Below are positions 22,394 to 30,594 of a stretch of 32,929 nt of DNA, piece by piece. Within the stretch, counting starts at the first letter, position 1, and each line of letters opens with the position of its first letter. Under the pieces are notes generated by a model. It did not search any database and had not been told where the DNA came from. It was given only the letters and a program-made list of their open reading frames with translations. Origin of the DNA: Asaia bogorensis (lineage in GTDB: Bacteria > Pseudomonadota > Alphaproteobacteria > Acetobacterales > Acetobacteraceae); the NCBI GenBank assembly GCA_945888575.1, contig CAMDAM010000010.1, positions 1-32,929 on the forward strand, in the 5' to 3' direction. A program made the translations under genes and the position numbers.

Positions 22394-23821
22394 CTATTCC
22401 TTTCCCAGGCGGGCGCTGTCGGGGGCGGTGGCCATCACCGGCCCAGGGGTGATGCCGGCGGCGCGGATCGGCTCGTCGGGCGGCAGGGGTGCCATCGCCG
22501 CGGGCTCGGGGGCGGTGCGCATCAGGCGCAGGATATAGAAGGTGCCGGCACCGAACACGGCGAAATACACCACGATGAAGGCAACGAGGGAGGACGCTAC
22601 CGCCGCGGCATCCACCGGGGCGGCGGAGTCCGCGGTGGTGAGCAGGCCGTACACCGTCCAGGGCTGGCGGCCCACCTCCGTGGTGATCCAGCCGGCCAGC
22701 ACGGCAATGAAGCCGGCCGGCCCCATCGCCACCGCGGCCCGGTGCAGCCCGCGCCATTCGTACAGCCGGCGGCGGGCGCGGGCGACCAGGCTCCACAGCC
22801 CCAGCGCGACCATCAGCAGTCCGAGCCCGACCATCACGCGGAAGCTCCAGAACACCACGGCCACGGGCGGGCGCTGTTCCGGCGGCCATTCCTTGAGGCC
22901 GCGAATGGTGCCGTTCCAGTCATGCACCAGGATGAGGGAGCCGAGACGCGGGATGGCGAGGGCGTAGTCCACCCGCTCCGCCGCTGCATTGGGCCAGCCG
23001 AAGAGATAGAGCGGGGCGCCCTGCACCGTGTCGAAATGCCCCTCCATCGCCGCCACTTTGGCGGGTTGGTGATGCAGGGTGTTGAGCCCGTGGAGGTCGC
23101 CTGCGACCACCTGGATGGGGGCGACGATGGCCGCCATCCACATCGCCATCGAGAACATGGTGCGCGCCGCCGGCTCGCCAGGGGTGCGCAGCAGGTGCCA
23201 GGCGCCGACGGCCCCCACCACCAGCGCCGTCGTCATGTAGGCGGCAAGCACCATGTGGACGAGGCGATAGGGGAAGGACGGGTTGAAGATCACGGCCCAC
23301 CAGTCGAGCGGGATGAACTGCCCGGCCTCGTTCAACCCGTAGCCGGCGGGGGTCTGCATCCAGCTGTTCACCGACAGGATCCAGAAGGAGGAGATGAAGG
23401 TACCCGCAGCCACCATCAGCGTGGCGACGAGGTGCAGCCTGGGGCCGACCCGGTCGCGGCCGAACAGCATCACGCCGAGGAAGCCGGCTTCCAGGAAGAA
23501 GGCGGTAAGGACCTCGTATCCCATCAGCGGACCGAGCACCGGGCCGGTGCGGTCGGCGAAGACGCTCCAGTTGGTGCCGAACTGGTAGCTCATGACGATG
23601 CCGGAGACGACGCCCATGCCGAAGGCGACGGCGAAGATGCGTTTCCAGTAGTCAAAGAGATGCAGGTAGCGGCGCTCGCCGCCTGCCAGGTACAGGCCGT
23701 TGAGTACGGCGAGGTAGCTTGCCAGGCCGATGGAGAAGGCTGGGAAGACGATGTGGAAGCTGACGGTGAAGGCGAACTGCACCCGGGCCAGCAGCAGTGC
23801 GTCGAGCGGTGGCACTTTCAC
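22394..23821 (-). CDS. cioA: Cytochrome bd-type ubiquinol oxidase subunit I (CydA/CioA)
   Basis: ARVQFAFTVSFHIVFPAFSIGLASYLAVLNGLYL, GMGVVSGIVMSYQFGTNWSVF; short Q-loop region suggests CIO type. GTG start. Confidence 0.94.
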   Translation of the reverse strand: MKVPPLDALLLARVQFAFTVSFHIVFPAFSIGLASYLAVLNGLYLAGGERRYLHLFDYWKRIFAVAFGMGVVSGIVMSYQFGTNWSVFADRTGPVLGPLMGYEVLTAFFLEAGFLGVMLFGRDRVGPRLHLVATLMVAAGTFISSFWILSVNSWMQTPAGYGLNEAGQFIPLDWWAVIFNPSFPYRLVHMVLAAYMTTALVVGAVGAWHLLRTPGEPAARTMFSMAMWMAAIVAPIQVVAGDLHGLNTLHHQPAKVAAMEGHFDTVQGAPLYLFGWPNAAAERVDYALAIPRLGSLILVHDWNGTIRGLKEWPPEQRPPVAVVFWSFRVMVGLGLLMVALGLWSLVARARRRLYEWRGLHRAAVAMGPAGFIAVLAGWITTEVGRQPWTVYGLLTTADSAAPVDAAAVASSLVAFIVVYFAVFGAGTFYILRLMRTAPEPAAMAPLPPDEPIRAAGITPGPVMATAPDSARLGKE

Positions 23822-23828
23822 CCCCTCT

Positions 23829-23844
23829 ATTCGTTGTTACGAAT
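23829..23844. promoter_or_regulatory. Candidate operator: inverted repeat attcgt-tgtt-acgaat
   Basis: Perfect 6-bp arms, 4-bp spacer, just upstream of the cioA GTG start in the divergent cioA / molybdopterin-subunit spacer. Confidence 0.4.
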
Positions 23845-23944
23845 GTGCCATCAGGGCCACGGCAACGCCAGCGCCGACCCATGCCTGCCACACTCGACAG
23901 AGGCGCCCCTGGCGGGGGAGAAAGGTGGCAGGGAGACCATTGCC

Positions 23945-26266
23945 ATGAGCGCCTCAGCCATCACTGCACGCAATGCCTTCGGGCAGCCGATCCGCCGCAA
24001 GGAGGATGTCCGGTTGCTGCTGGGGCAGGGGCGCTTCACGGCCGACCTGCTGCAGCCCGGCATGGCGCATGCCGTGATGATCCGCAGCCCGCATGCCCAT
24101 GCTGCGATCACCGGGATCGATGGTTCTGTGGCGGCGGCGATGCCGGGGGTGCTCGCGGTGCTCACCGGGGCCGATTATGCCGCCGATGGGCTCGGTGGGA
24201 TTTCGCCGGGTGGGCCGTTGATCCGCCTGCCGGGCACGCCGGGGGACCAGGGCTTTCTGTTCCGGCCGGAGCATCCGGCGCTGGCGCGGGGGCGGGTCCG
24301 TTATGTCGGCGAGACGGTGGCCATGGTGGTGGCCGAGAGCGAGGTGCAGGCGCGCGATGCGGCCGAGGCGGTGGTGGTGGAATACGACCCGCTGCCGGCG
24401 GTGACGGGTACGGCCGAGGCGGTGGCGCCGGGGGCGCCGGTGGTGTGGGAGGAGGCGCCGGGGAATGCCTGCTTCCATTGGCAGGCCGGCGATGCGGTGG
24501 CAGTGGACGCGGCGTTCGCGGCGGCGGCGCATGTGGTGAAGCTCGATACGCTCAACAATCGTATCCATGTCGCCTCCATGGAGACGCGGGCGGCGATCGG
24601 CGCGTTTGACGATGGGCGTTACACGCTGGCCACCGGCACACAGATGCCGCACGGGTTGAAAGAGGCGCTGGCGGACGAGGTGTTCCGCGTTCCACGCGAC
24701 CAGGTGCGCGTGACGGTGGCCGATGTGGGCGGCAGCTTTGGGATCAAGAACGCGCTGTATCCGGAGCAGATTCTGGTGCTGTGGGCGGCGAAGCGGGTGG
24801 GCCGGCAGGTGGCGTGGATCGGCGAGCGGAGCGACGGGTTCCTGACCGACTACCATGCGCGGGACAATGTCTATTCCGCGGAGCTGGCGCTGGATTCGGC
24901 GTATCGGTTCCTCGGGTTGCGGGTGACGTCCGTGGCGGCGATCGGGGCGTATCTGGCGCCGAAGGGGCAGCTTTCTCCGACGGCCAACACGCCTGCCTTG
25001 GCCGGGGTGTACCGGTTGCCGGCGATCCATGTGCAGGTGACGGGCGCGTTCAGCCATACCTCGCCGACGGAAGTGTATCGCGGGGCCGGGCGGCCGGAGT
25101 CGGTGTATCTGCTGGAGCGCACGGTGGATCACGCCGCGCAGGTGCTGGGGGTCGACCGGCTGGAGCTGCGGCGGCGCAACATGCTGCGGCCGGAGGAGTA
25201 TCCGTATCGCACGGCGCTGGGGCTCAACTACGACAGTGGCGATTTTCCGCGGATGATCGATACCGCGCTGGAACGCGCGGAATACGCGGGATTTCCGGCG
25301 CGACGGGATGCGGCGGCGGCGCGGGGGATGCTGCGTGGCATTGGCTGGGCGCATTACTGTGAGCGGGTGGCGGGGAGCTGGGGCGAGAATGCCTGGCTGG
25401 AACTGCGGCCGGATGGGCGGGTGACGGCATTGCTCGGTTCCATGTCCAACGGGCAGGGGCATGAGACGGCGTATGCGCAGTTGATCGCGGACCAGCTCGG
25501 CGTGGATTTCGACGATATCGATGTGATCCAGGGGGATACGGACAGGATCCCTTCGGGGCATGGTACGGGCGGGTCGGCTTCCATCCCGATCTCCAGCGTG
25601 GCGCTGCGCGAGGCGTCCAACGACCTGATCGCCAAGGCGTTGCCGCTGGCGGCGGATGCGTTGGAGGTGGCGGCGGTGGATGTGGCGTTCGAGGATGGCG
25701 CGTACCGGATTGTCGGCACGGATCGGCGGGTGACGCTTTCGAGCGTGGCGGGGCGGTTGCCGGCGGATGCGATGCTGGGTGGCACCGGGGCGTGGACGCC
25801 GAGCGGGCCGACCTTTCCGAACGGGTGCCACGTGGCGGAGGTGGAGATCGACCCGGAGACCGGGGCGTGGACGCTGGAGCGCTACACCATGCTGCATGAT
25901 TTCGGCCGGGTGCTGAACCCGATGATGCTGGAAGGGCAGCTGCAGGGCGGGGTGGCGCAGGGCATCGGCCAGGCGGCGATGGAGCGGGTGGTTTATGACC
26001 CCGAGAGCGGGCAGATGCTCAGCGGGTCGATGATGGACTACCAGATCCCGCGGGCCGACGAGCTGCCGCCGATGACGCTGGAGACGCTGCCGACCAATGC
26101 GCCGACGCATCCGCTGGGGATCAAGGGGTGTGGCGAGGCCGGTGCGGCCGGTGGGGCGCCGGCGGTGATGAATGCGCTGATGGATGCGATTTCGCGAGCC
26201 GGCGGCGGGTTGCTGGACATGCCGGCGACGCCGGAGCGGGTTTGGCGGGCGCTGCGGGGCGGCTGA
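23945..26266 (+). CDS. Xanthine dehydrogenase family molybdopterin-binding (large) subunit
   Basis: GQPIRRKEDVRLLLGQGRFTADL, SPHAHAAITGID, VYRGAGRPESVYLLERTVD, IKGCGEAGAAGGAPAVMNALMDA. Start ATG 23945; the upstream part of the listed 1477-aa ORF is antisense readthrough. Confidence 0.93.
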   Translation: MSASAITARNAFGQPIRRKEDVRLLLGQGRFTADLLQPGMAHAVMIRSPHAHAAITGIDGSVAAAMPGVLAVLTGADYAADGLGGISPGGPLIRLPGTPGDQGFLFRPEHPALARGRVRYVGETVAMVVAESEVQARDAAEAVVVEYDPLPAVTGTAEAVAPGAPVVWEEAPGNACFHWQAGDAVAVDAAFAAAAHVVKLDTLNNRIHVASMETRAAIGAFDDGRYTLATGTQMPHGLKEALADEVFRVPRDQVRVTVADVGGSFGIKNALYPEQILVLWAAKRVGRQVAWIGERSDGFLTDYHARDNVYSAELALDSAYRFLGLRVTSVAAIGAYLAPKGQLSPTANTPALAGVYRLPAIHVQVTGAFSHTSPTEVYRGAGRPESVYLLERTVDHAAQVLGVDRLELRRRNMLRPEEYPYRTALGLNYDSGDFPRMIDTALERAEYAGFPARRDAAAARGMLRGIGWAHYCERVAGSWGENAWLELRPDGRVTALLGSMSNGQGHETAYAQLIADQLGVDFDDIDVIQGDTDRIPSGHGTGGSASIPISSVALREASNDLIAKALPLAADALEVAAVDVAFEDGAYRIVGTDRRVTLSSVAGRLPADAMLGGTGAWTPSGPTFPNGCHVAEVEIDPETGAWTLERYTMLHDFGRVLNPMMLEGQLQGGVAQGIGQAAMERVVYDPESGQMLSGSMMDYQIPRADELPPMTLETLPTNAPTHPLGIKGCGEAGAAGGAPAVMNALMDAISRAGGGLLDMPATPERVWRALRGG

Positions 26267-26891
26267 GATGGTTTTCTCGAAATAATACGATATCGCAATA
26301 AATAGGGCGTGCGGCTGCGGTGCGGCCCGGTGGCGTTTTTGCTGCTGGGGGCGGCGGTGGGCGCGCGCGTGGTGGCGTTCGGAGGTTGCGCGGGACGAGC
26401 GCGCGGCGTGCGGTGGGCGCGGTTGGGCGATCGGCGTGTGGAACTGCCCGAGGGGAGGCGCAGGGGGGTGCCGATTCGGCCGGGCGTGCGGGCGGTGCGA
26501 GGCGCGGGGTGGCGCGGCTGGGCCGGGCGCAGGCCTGGTGGGGGCGCACGGAGGAGCGGCGGGGGGCCGGTTCCCGATCGAAGGACAGATCGAGGAAGGA
26601 GGGGCGCAGGAGCCCCATCAGCCAGGCGAGTGGGGCGAAGGGTTGGGGGGCAGGAGCCCGACGCGGGGCGGGCGGAATGCTGGGGGCTGCGCGGGGCGCG
26701 GGCGGCGGGGGGAGGGTGCCGGACTGCCATTTCTCGAACAGATCGAGCAACGCGGCGAGGGCGCGGGCCAGGGCGGCGTGGCCGGCGGCGATAAGGGGGG
26801 CGAGCAGGAGGTCGCGGGCGCGCAGGGCCAGGCTGCGGGCGGAGTCCTCCCGTGACGCCTGGGGCGCCGGGGGGAGGAGGGGTGATGACAT
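26121..26891 (-). CDS. Hypothetical Pro/Arg/Ala-rich protein, uncertain
   Basis: Minus-strand ORF MSSPLLPPAPQASREDSARSLALRARDLLLAPLIAAGHAALARALAALLDLFEKWQSGTLPPPP...; N-terminal half has mostly G/C third positions. 3' end runs antisense into the molybdopterin-subunit gene. Confidence 0.35.
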   Translation of the reverse strand: MSSPLLPPAPQASREDSARSLALRARDLLLAPLIAAGHAALARALAALLDLFEKWQSGTLPPPPAPRAAPSIPPAPRRAPAPQPFAPLAWLMGLLRPSFLDLSFDREPAPRRSSVRPHQACARPSRATPRLAPPARPAESAPPCASPRAVPHADRPTAPTARRALVPRNLRTPPRARPPPPPAAKTPPGRTAAARPIYCDIVLFRENHLSRPAAPAKPAPASPACPATRRRLAKSHPSAHSSPPAPHRPHRPRHTP

Positions 26892-27009
26892 GATGTTTTT
26901 ATTAACAGACGACATCTTCGGCGCCAAGGAAAAAATGCGTGTCATGAAGATTTTTTTAGGCGGGTGGGCTGGCCGGGTTAGGGTTAACGAGCAGCAGCGG
27001 GAGGCGGGT

Positions 27010-27768
27010 ATGGCGGGACGGTTTGTTTGGCATGAGCTGATGACAGCGGATGCGCCGGCGGCGGCGCGGTTCTATGCCGAGGTGGTGGGCTGGACGGCGC
27101 GGGATTCCGGGATGCCCGGGATGGAATACACGCTGCTGCTGGCTGGGGAGCGGCAGGCGGCGGGGCTGATGGCGCTGACCGAGCAGGCCAAGGCGGGCGG
27201 GGCGGTGCCGGGCTGGACCGGGTATGTGGCGGTGGATGACGTGGATGCGGGGGCGTCCCGGGCGGTTTCGCTGGGCGGGACGGTGTGCATGCCGCCGATG
27301 GATATTCCCGGGGTGGGGCGTTTCGCGGTGGTGGCGGACCCGCAGGGGGCGGTGATCGCGTTGTTCAGCAGTGACGGGGAGATGCCGACGGCGCCGATGA
27401 TGGCGCCGGGGTCGGTGGGGTGGAATGAGCTGATGGCGGCTGACTTTCCGAGTGCGTGGCCGTTCTATGAGGCGATGTTCGGGTGGGCGAAGGGGGATGC
27501 GCTGGATATGGGGCCGATGGGCACCTACCAGCTGTTCGCCGTTGATGGGGTTGTGTGTGGGGGGATGATGACGAAGCCGGCGGCGATGCCGGTGCCTTAT
27601 TGGGGTTATTACTTCGCGGTGGAGGATATCGATGCGGCGCTGGCGCGGGCGGTGGAGCGGGGGGCGCGGGTGATGAACGGGCCGATGGAGGTGCCGGGCG
27701 GGGCGTGGGTGGTGCAGGCTTTGGATCCGCAGGGGGCGGGGTTTGCGCTGGTGGGGATGCGGACGTAA
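27010..27768 (+). CDS. VOC (glyoxalase/bleomycin resistance-like) protein with two domains
   Basis: Two repeats: FVWHELMTADAPAAARFYAEVVGWTA... and VGWNELMAADFPSAWPFYEAMFGWAKGD...; SD gggaggcggg before ATG. Confidence 0.88.
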   Translation: MAGRFVWHELMTADAPAAARFYAEVVGWTARDSGMPGMEYTLLLAGERQAAGLMALTEQAKAGGAVPGWTGYVAVDDVDAGASRAVSLGGTVCMPPMDIPGVGRFAVVADPQGAVIALFSSDGEMPTAPMMAPGSVGWNELMAADFPSAWPFYEAMFGWAKGDALDMGPMGTYQLFAVDGVVCGGMMTKPAAMPVPYWGYYFAVEDIDAALARAVERGARVMNGPMEVPGGAWVVQALDPQGAGFALVGMRT

Positions 27769-27792
27769 GCCAGAAAGCAAGCAAGAAGAAGA

Positions 27793-27822
27793 TTCACCAC
27801 AGAGACACAGAGGCACGGAGAA
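27793..27822. repeat. Half-copy of the 'ttcaccacagagacacagaggcacggag' repeat
   Basis: ttcaccacagagacacagaggcacggagaa, closely matching the left arm of the 4088-4183 inverted repeat. Confidence 0.8.
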
Positions 27823-27845
27823 GAAAGGCAAGGGAGAAGGCAGGT

Positions 27846-27869
27846 GGCGGGTCCGCTTCGCGACCCGCC
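27846..27869. repeat. GC-rich hairpin ggcgggtc-cgcttcgc-gacccgcc
   Basis: Perfect 8-bp stem followed by ctacg; resembles common intergenic 'GGCGGGT...ACCCGCCCTACG' repeats (from memory). Confidence 0.6.
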
Positions 27870-27897
27870 CTACGCGTGGTTGGTTTGGTAGTTTATG

Positions 27898-27939
27898 AAG
27901 TTTTTTTGCTTCTTTTTGTTCACAAAAAGAAGAGTCTTA
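27898..27939. terminator. A/T-rich hairpin (copy B) at the convergent VOC / CaiB junction
   Basis: cttctttttg-ttca-caaaaagaag, 10-bp stem, abutting the CaiB stop codon. Confidence 0.7.
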
Positions 27940-29070
27940 CTTGAGGACTTCGCTGGTGTGCTCGCCCAGCGCTGGCGCTCCCTTCTCGTAGGCGGGGCGT
28001 TGGCCGTTGAAGCTGACGGGCAGGCCGATGGTTTGCAGGGTGCCGTTGGGGATGGTTTGCAGGATGCCCAGTGCCTCGGTTTGGGGGTGGGTGACGACCT
28101 GGTCCAGGGTTTGGACGGGGCCGCAGGGGACGCCGACGGCTTCCAGTTTTTCCTGCCAGTGGCTGCGGGTTTGGGTGGCCAGGGCGGCGGAGAGGATGGG
28201 GATGAGGGTTTCGCGGTGCTCGACGCGGCCGGCGTTTTTCGTGAAGCGGGGGTCGTCGGCCAGTTCGGGCTGGCCGATGACGTTGCAGACCTTGCGGAAG
28301 AGGTTGTCGTTGCCGGAGGCGACCATGAGGTGGCCGTCGGAGCAGGGGAAGGCCTGGTAGGGTACGATCATGCCGACGCCGGAGCCGGTGCGCTTGGGCA
28401 GGACCTGGCTGGCGATGTAGTCCGCCAGCGGGATGGCCATCCAGGCGCAGGAGGTTTCGTAGAGCGAGGTATCGACGATGCCGCCTTTTCCCGTGCGGGC
28501 GCGTTCGGCGTGGGCGGCGAGGATGCCGATGACGGTCCACATGCCGGTGGCGAGATCCATGATGGAGACGGGGACGCGCACGGGGGGGCGGCCGTCTTCG
28601 CCGAGCATGGACATGAGGCCGCCGAAGGCCTGCATCAGCGGGTCGTAGCCCGGCAGCGCGCTGAGCGGGCCGGTGCGGCCGAAGGCGCCGATGTTGCAGA
28701 AGATGAGGGAGGGTTTTTCGGCCAGGAGGCCTTCGGCGCCGAGGCCGAGCTTATCGAGTGCGCCGGGCTTCAGGTTGTGGAGGACGACGTCCATCTCATC
28801 GAGGATCAGGGCGCGGACCTTGGTGCGGGTGGCATCGTCTGACAGGTCGGCGGCGATGCCGCGCTTGTGGCGGTTCATGCTGTGGAAGACGGTGGAGGTG
28901 CCTTCGACGAAGGGAGGGCCCCAGCCGCGGGCGTAGTCTCCGGCGCCGGGGTTTTCGAGCTTGATGACGTCGGCGCCGAGTTCGGCCAAGACCATGCCGG
29001 CATAGGGGGCGGCGATGGAGTGGCCGATTTCCAGCACCTTCATGCCGGCGAGCGGCTTGGTCGACGACAT
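27937..29070 (-). CDS. CaiB/BaiF family CoA-transferase
   Basis: MSSTKPLAGMKVLEIGHSIAAPYAGMVLAELGADVIKLENPGAGDYARGWGPP, NRHKRGIAADL. Confidence 0.94.
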   Translation of the reverse strand: MSSTKPLAGMKVLEIGHSIAAPYAGMVLAELGADVIKLENPGAGDYARGWGPPFVEGTSTVFHSMNRHKRGIAADLSDDATRTKVRALILDEMDVVLHNLKPGALDKLGLGAEGLLAEKPSLIFCNIGAFGRTGPLSALPGYDPLMQAFGGLMSMLGEDGRPPVRVPVSIMDLATGMWTVIGILAAHAERARTGKGGIVDTSLYETSCAWMAIPLADYIASQVLPKRTGSGVGMIVPYQAFPCSDGHLMVASGNDNLFRKVCNVIGQPELADDPRFTKNAGRVEHRETLIPILSAALATQTRSHWQEKLEAVGVPCGPVQTLDQVVTHPQTEALGILQTIPNGTLQTIGLPVSFNGQRPAYEKGAPALGEHTSEVLK

Positions 29071-29182
29071 CTGCGGTTCCTCCGAGTCTCGTGGCGGAGG
29101 CTAGGCAGGGTGGGGAGGGGGGTCAACGAGGGTTGCCCCTTTTCCGGAGTGGCCATATGCCGGGGGGACGACGGAGGAGACG

Positions 29183-30373
29183 ATGATGGACGCGGAACAG
29201 GCTGACCTGACGATGGTGCCGGCGGGCAATGATTATCCGGAGTTGCGCGAGGGCATCCAGCGCATCTGCGCGAAATATCCTGGCGAATACTGGCGCGGGC
29301 TGGAGGAGCGGGAGGCGTATCCGACGGCGTTCATCACCGAGCTGACCGAGGCGGGGTATCTGGCGGCGCTGATTCCGGAGGAGTACGGCGGGACGGGGCT
29401 GCCGCTGCGGGCGGCGGCGGTGATCCTGGAGGAGATCAATGCCTCCGGCTGCACGGCCAGCCAGGGGCATGCGCAGATGTACATTATGGGCACGCTGCTG
29501 CGGCATGGGTCGGCGGAGCAGAAGAAGAAGTATCTGCCGAAGATCGCCACGGGGGAGCTGCGGCTGCAGGCCTTCGGGGTGACGGAGCCGACGAGCGGGA
29601 CGGATACGACTTCCTTGCGGACGCGGGCGGTGCGGGATGGCGATTCCTATGTGGTGAACGGGCAGAAGGTTTGGACCTCGCGCGCGGCGCATTCCGATCT
29701 GCTGTTGCTGCTGGCACGGACGACACCGCTGGACCATGTGGCGAAGAAGTCCGACGGGTTGAGCGTGTTCCTGGTGGATATGCGCGAGGCCGTTGGGAAC
29801 GGGCTGGAGATCCGGCCGATCAAGGCGATGATCAACCACAACACGACGGAGCTGTTCTTCGACAACCTGCGGATTCCGGCCGATAGCCTGATTGGGCAGG
29901 AGGGCAGGGGGTTCCGGTATATTCTCGATGGGATGAACGCCGAGCGCATCCTGGTGGCGAGCGAGTGCGTGGGCGACGGGAAGTGGTTCGTGAAGAAGTC
30001 CGTCGCCTATGCCAATGAGCGGCAGGTGTTCGGGCGGCCGATCGGGCAGAACCAGGGGGTGCAGTTTCCGATCGCGCGGGCCTGGGCGGAGCTGGAGGCG
30101 GCGGACATGATCTGCCGGCGGGCGGCGGCGCTGTTCGAGGCCGGGCGCGACTGCGGGGCGGATGCCAATATCGCCAAGATGCTGGCCAGCGAGGCGACCT
30201 GGAAGGCGGCCGAGGCGGCGATGCAGACGCATGGTGGGTTCAGCTATGCGCGGGAATACGACATCGAGCGGAAGTGGCGCGAGGCACGGCTGTACCAGAT
30301 CGCGCCGATCTCGACGAACCTGGTGCTGAGCTATGTCGGGCAACATGTGCTGGGGATGGCGCGGAGTTTCTAG
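29183..30373 (+). CDS. Acyl-CoA dehydrogenase family protein
   Basis: LIPEEYGGTGLPLRAAAVILEEI, QAFGVTEPTSGTDTTSLRTRAVRDGDSYVVNGQKVWTSRA, RQVFGRPIGQNQGVQFPIA, QTHGGFSYAREYDIERKWREARLYQIAPIS. Confidence 0.95.
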   Translation: MMDAEQADLTMVPAGNDYPELREGIQRICAKYPGEYWRGLEEREAYPTAFITELTEAGYLAALIPEEYGGTGLPLRAAAVILEEINASGCTASQGHAQMYIMGTLLRHGSAEQKKKYLPKIATGELRLQAFGVTEPTSGTDTTSLRTRAVRDGDSYVVNGQKVWTSRAAHSDLLLLLARTTPLDHVAKKSDGLSVFLVDMREAVGNGLEIRPIKAMINHNTTELFFDNLRIPADSLIGQEGRGFRYILDGMNAERILVASECVGDGKWFVKKSVAYANERQVFGRPIGQNQGVQFPIARAWAELEAADMICRRAAALFEAGRDCGADANIAKMLASEATWKAAEAAMQTHGGFSYAREYDIERKWREARLYQIAPISTNLVLSYVGQHVLGMARSF

Positions 30374-30380
30374 GGAAGGA

Positions 30381-30502
30381 AGAGTCTTCTTTTTCTGAAG
30401 AAAAAGAAGCAAAAAGACTTTTCTGACTTTGTGCCCGGTTCCCCAGGGAAATCGGGTGCAAAGTTTCGGAAGTTTTTTGGTTCTTTTTTTCAAAAAAGAA
30501 CC
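30381..30502. repeat. Composite palindromic element: two A/T-rich hairpins (copies A and C) flanking an imperfect inverted repeat
   Basis: Hairpin A cttctttttct-ga-agaaaaagaag (30386-30409); central ctttgtgcccg / cgggtgcaaag (2 mismatches); hairpin C ggttctttttt-tc-aaaaaagaacc (30479-30502). Confidence 0.8.
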
Positions 30503-30594
30503 GCTTTCTTTCTTTTGTCCTCGGCTTGCCGATTTCCGTTGCGCTCCGGTGCCGCGCTGCGCTGCACTGGTGTGGGCGGACGGGAGTGCGGGGC

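Noticed and set aside
21833-23944. First ~704 aa of the 1477-aa plus-strand ORF
   Set aside because: Antisense to cioB/cioA, His/Gly/Gln-rich low-complexity composition; the real gene starts at ATG 23945.
23954-26110. 718-aa minus-strand ORF
   Set aside because: Arg/His/Pro-rich mirror frame of the molybdopterin-subunit gene.
26979-26990. Telomere-like ttagggttaacg
   Set aside because: Single short occurrence without tandem repetition; coincidence.
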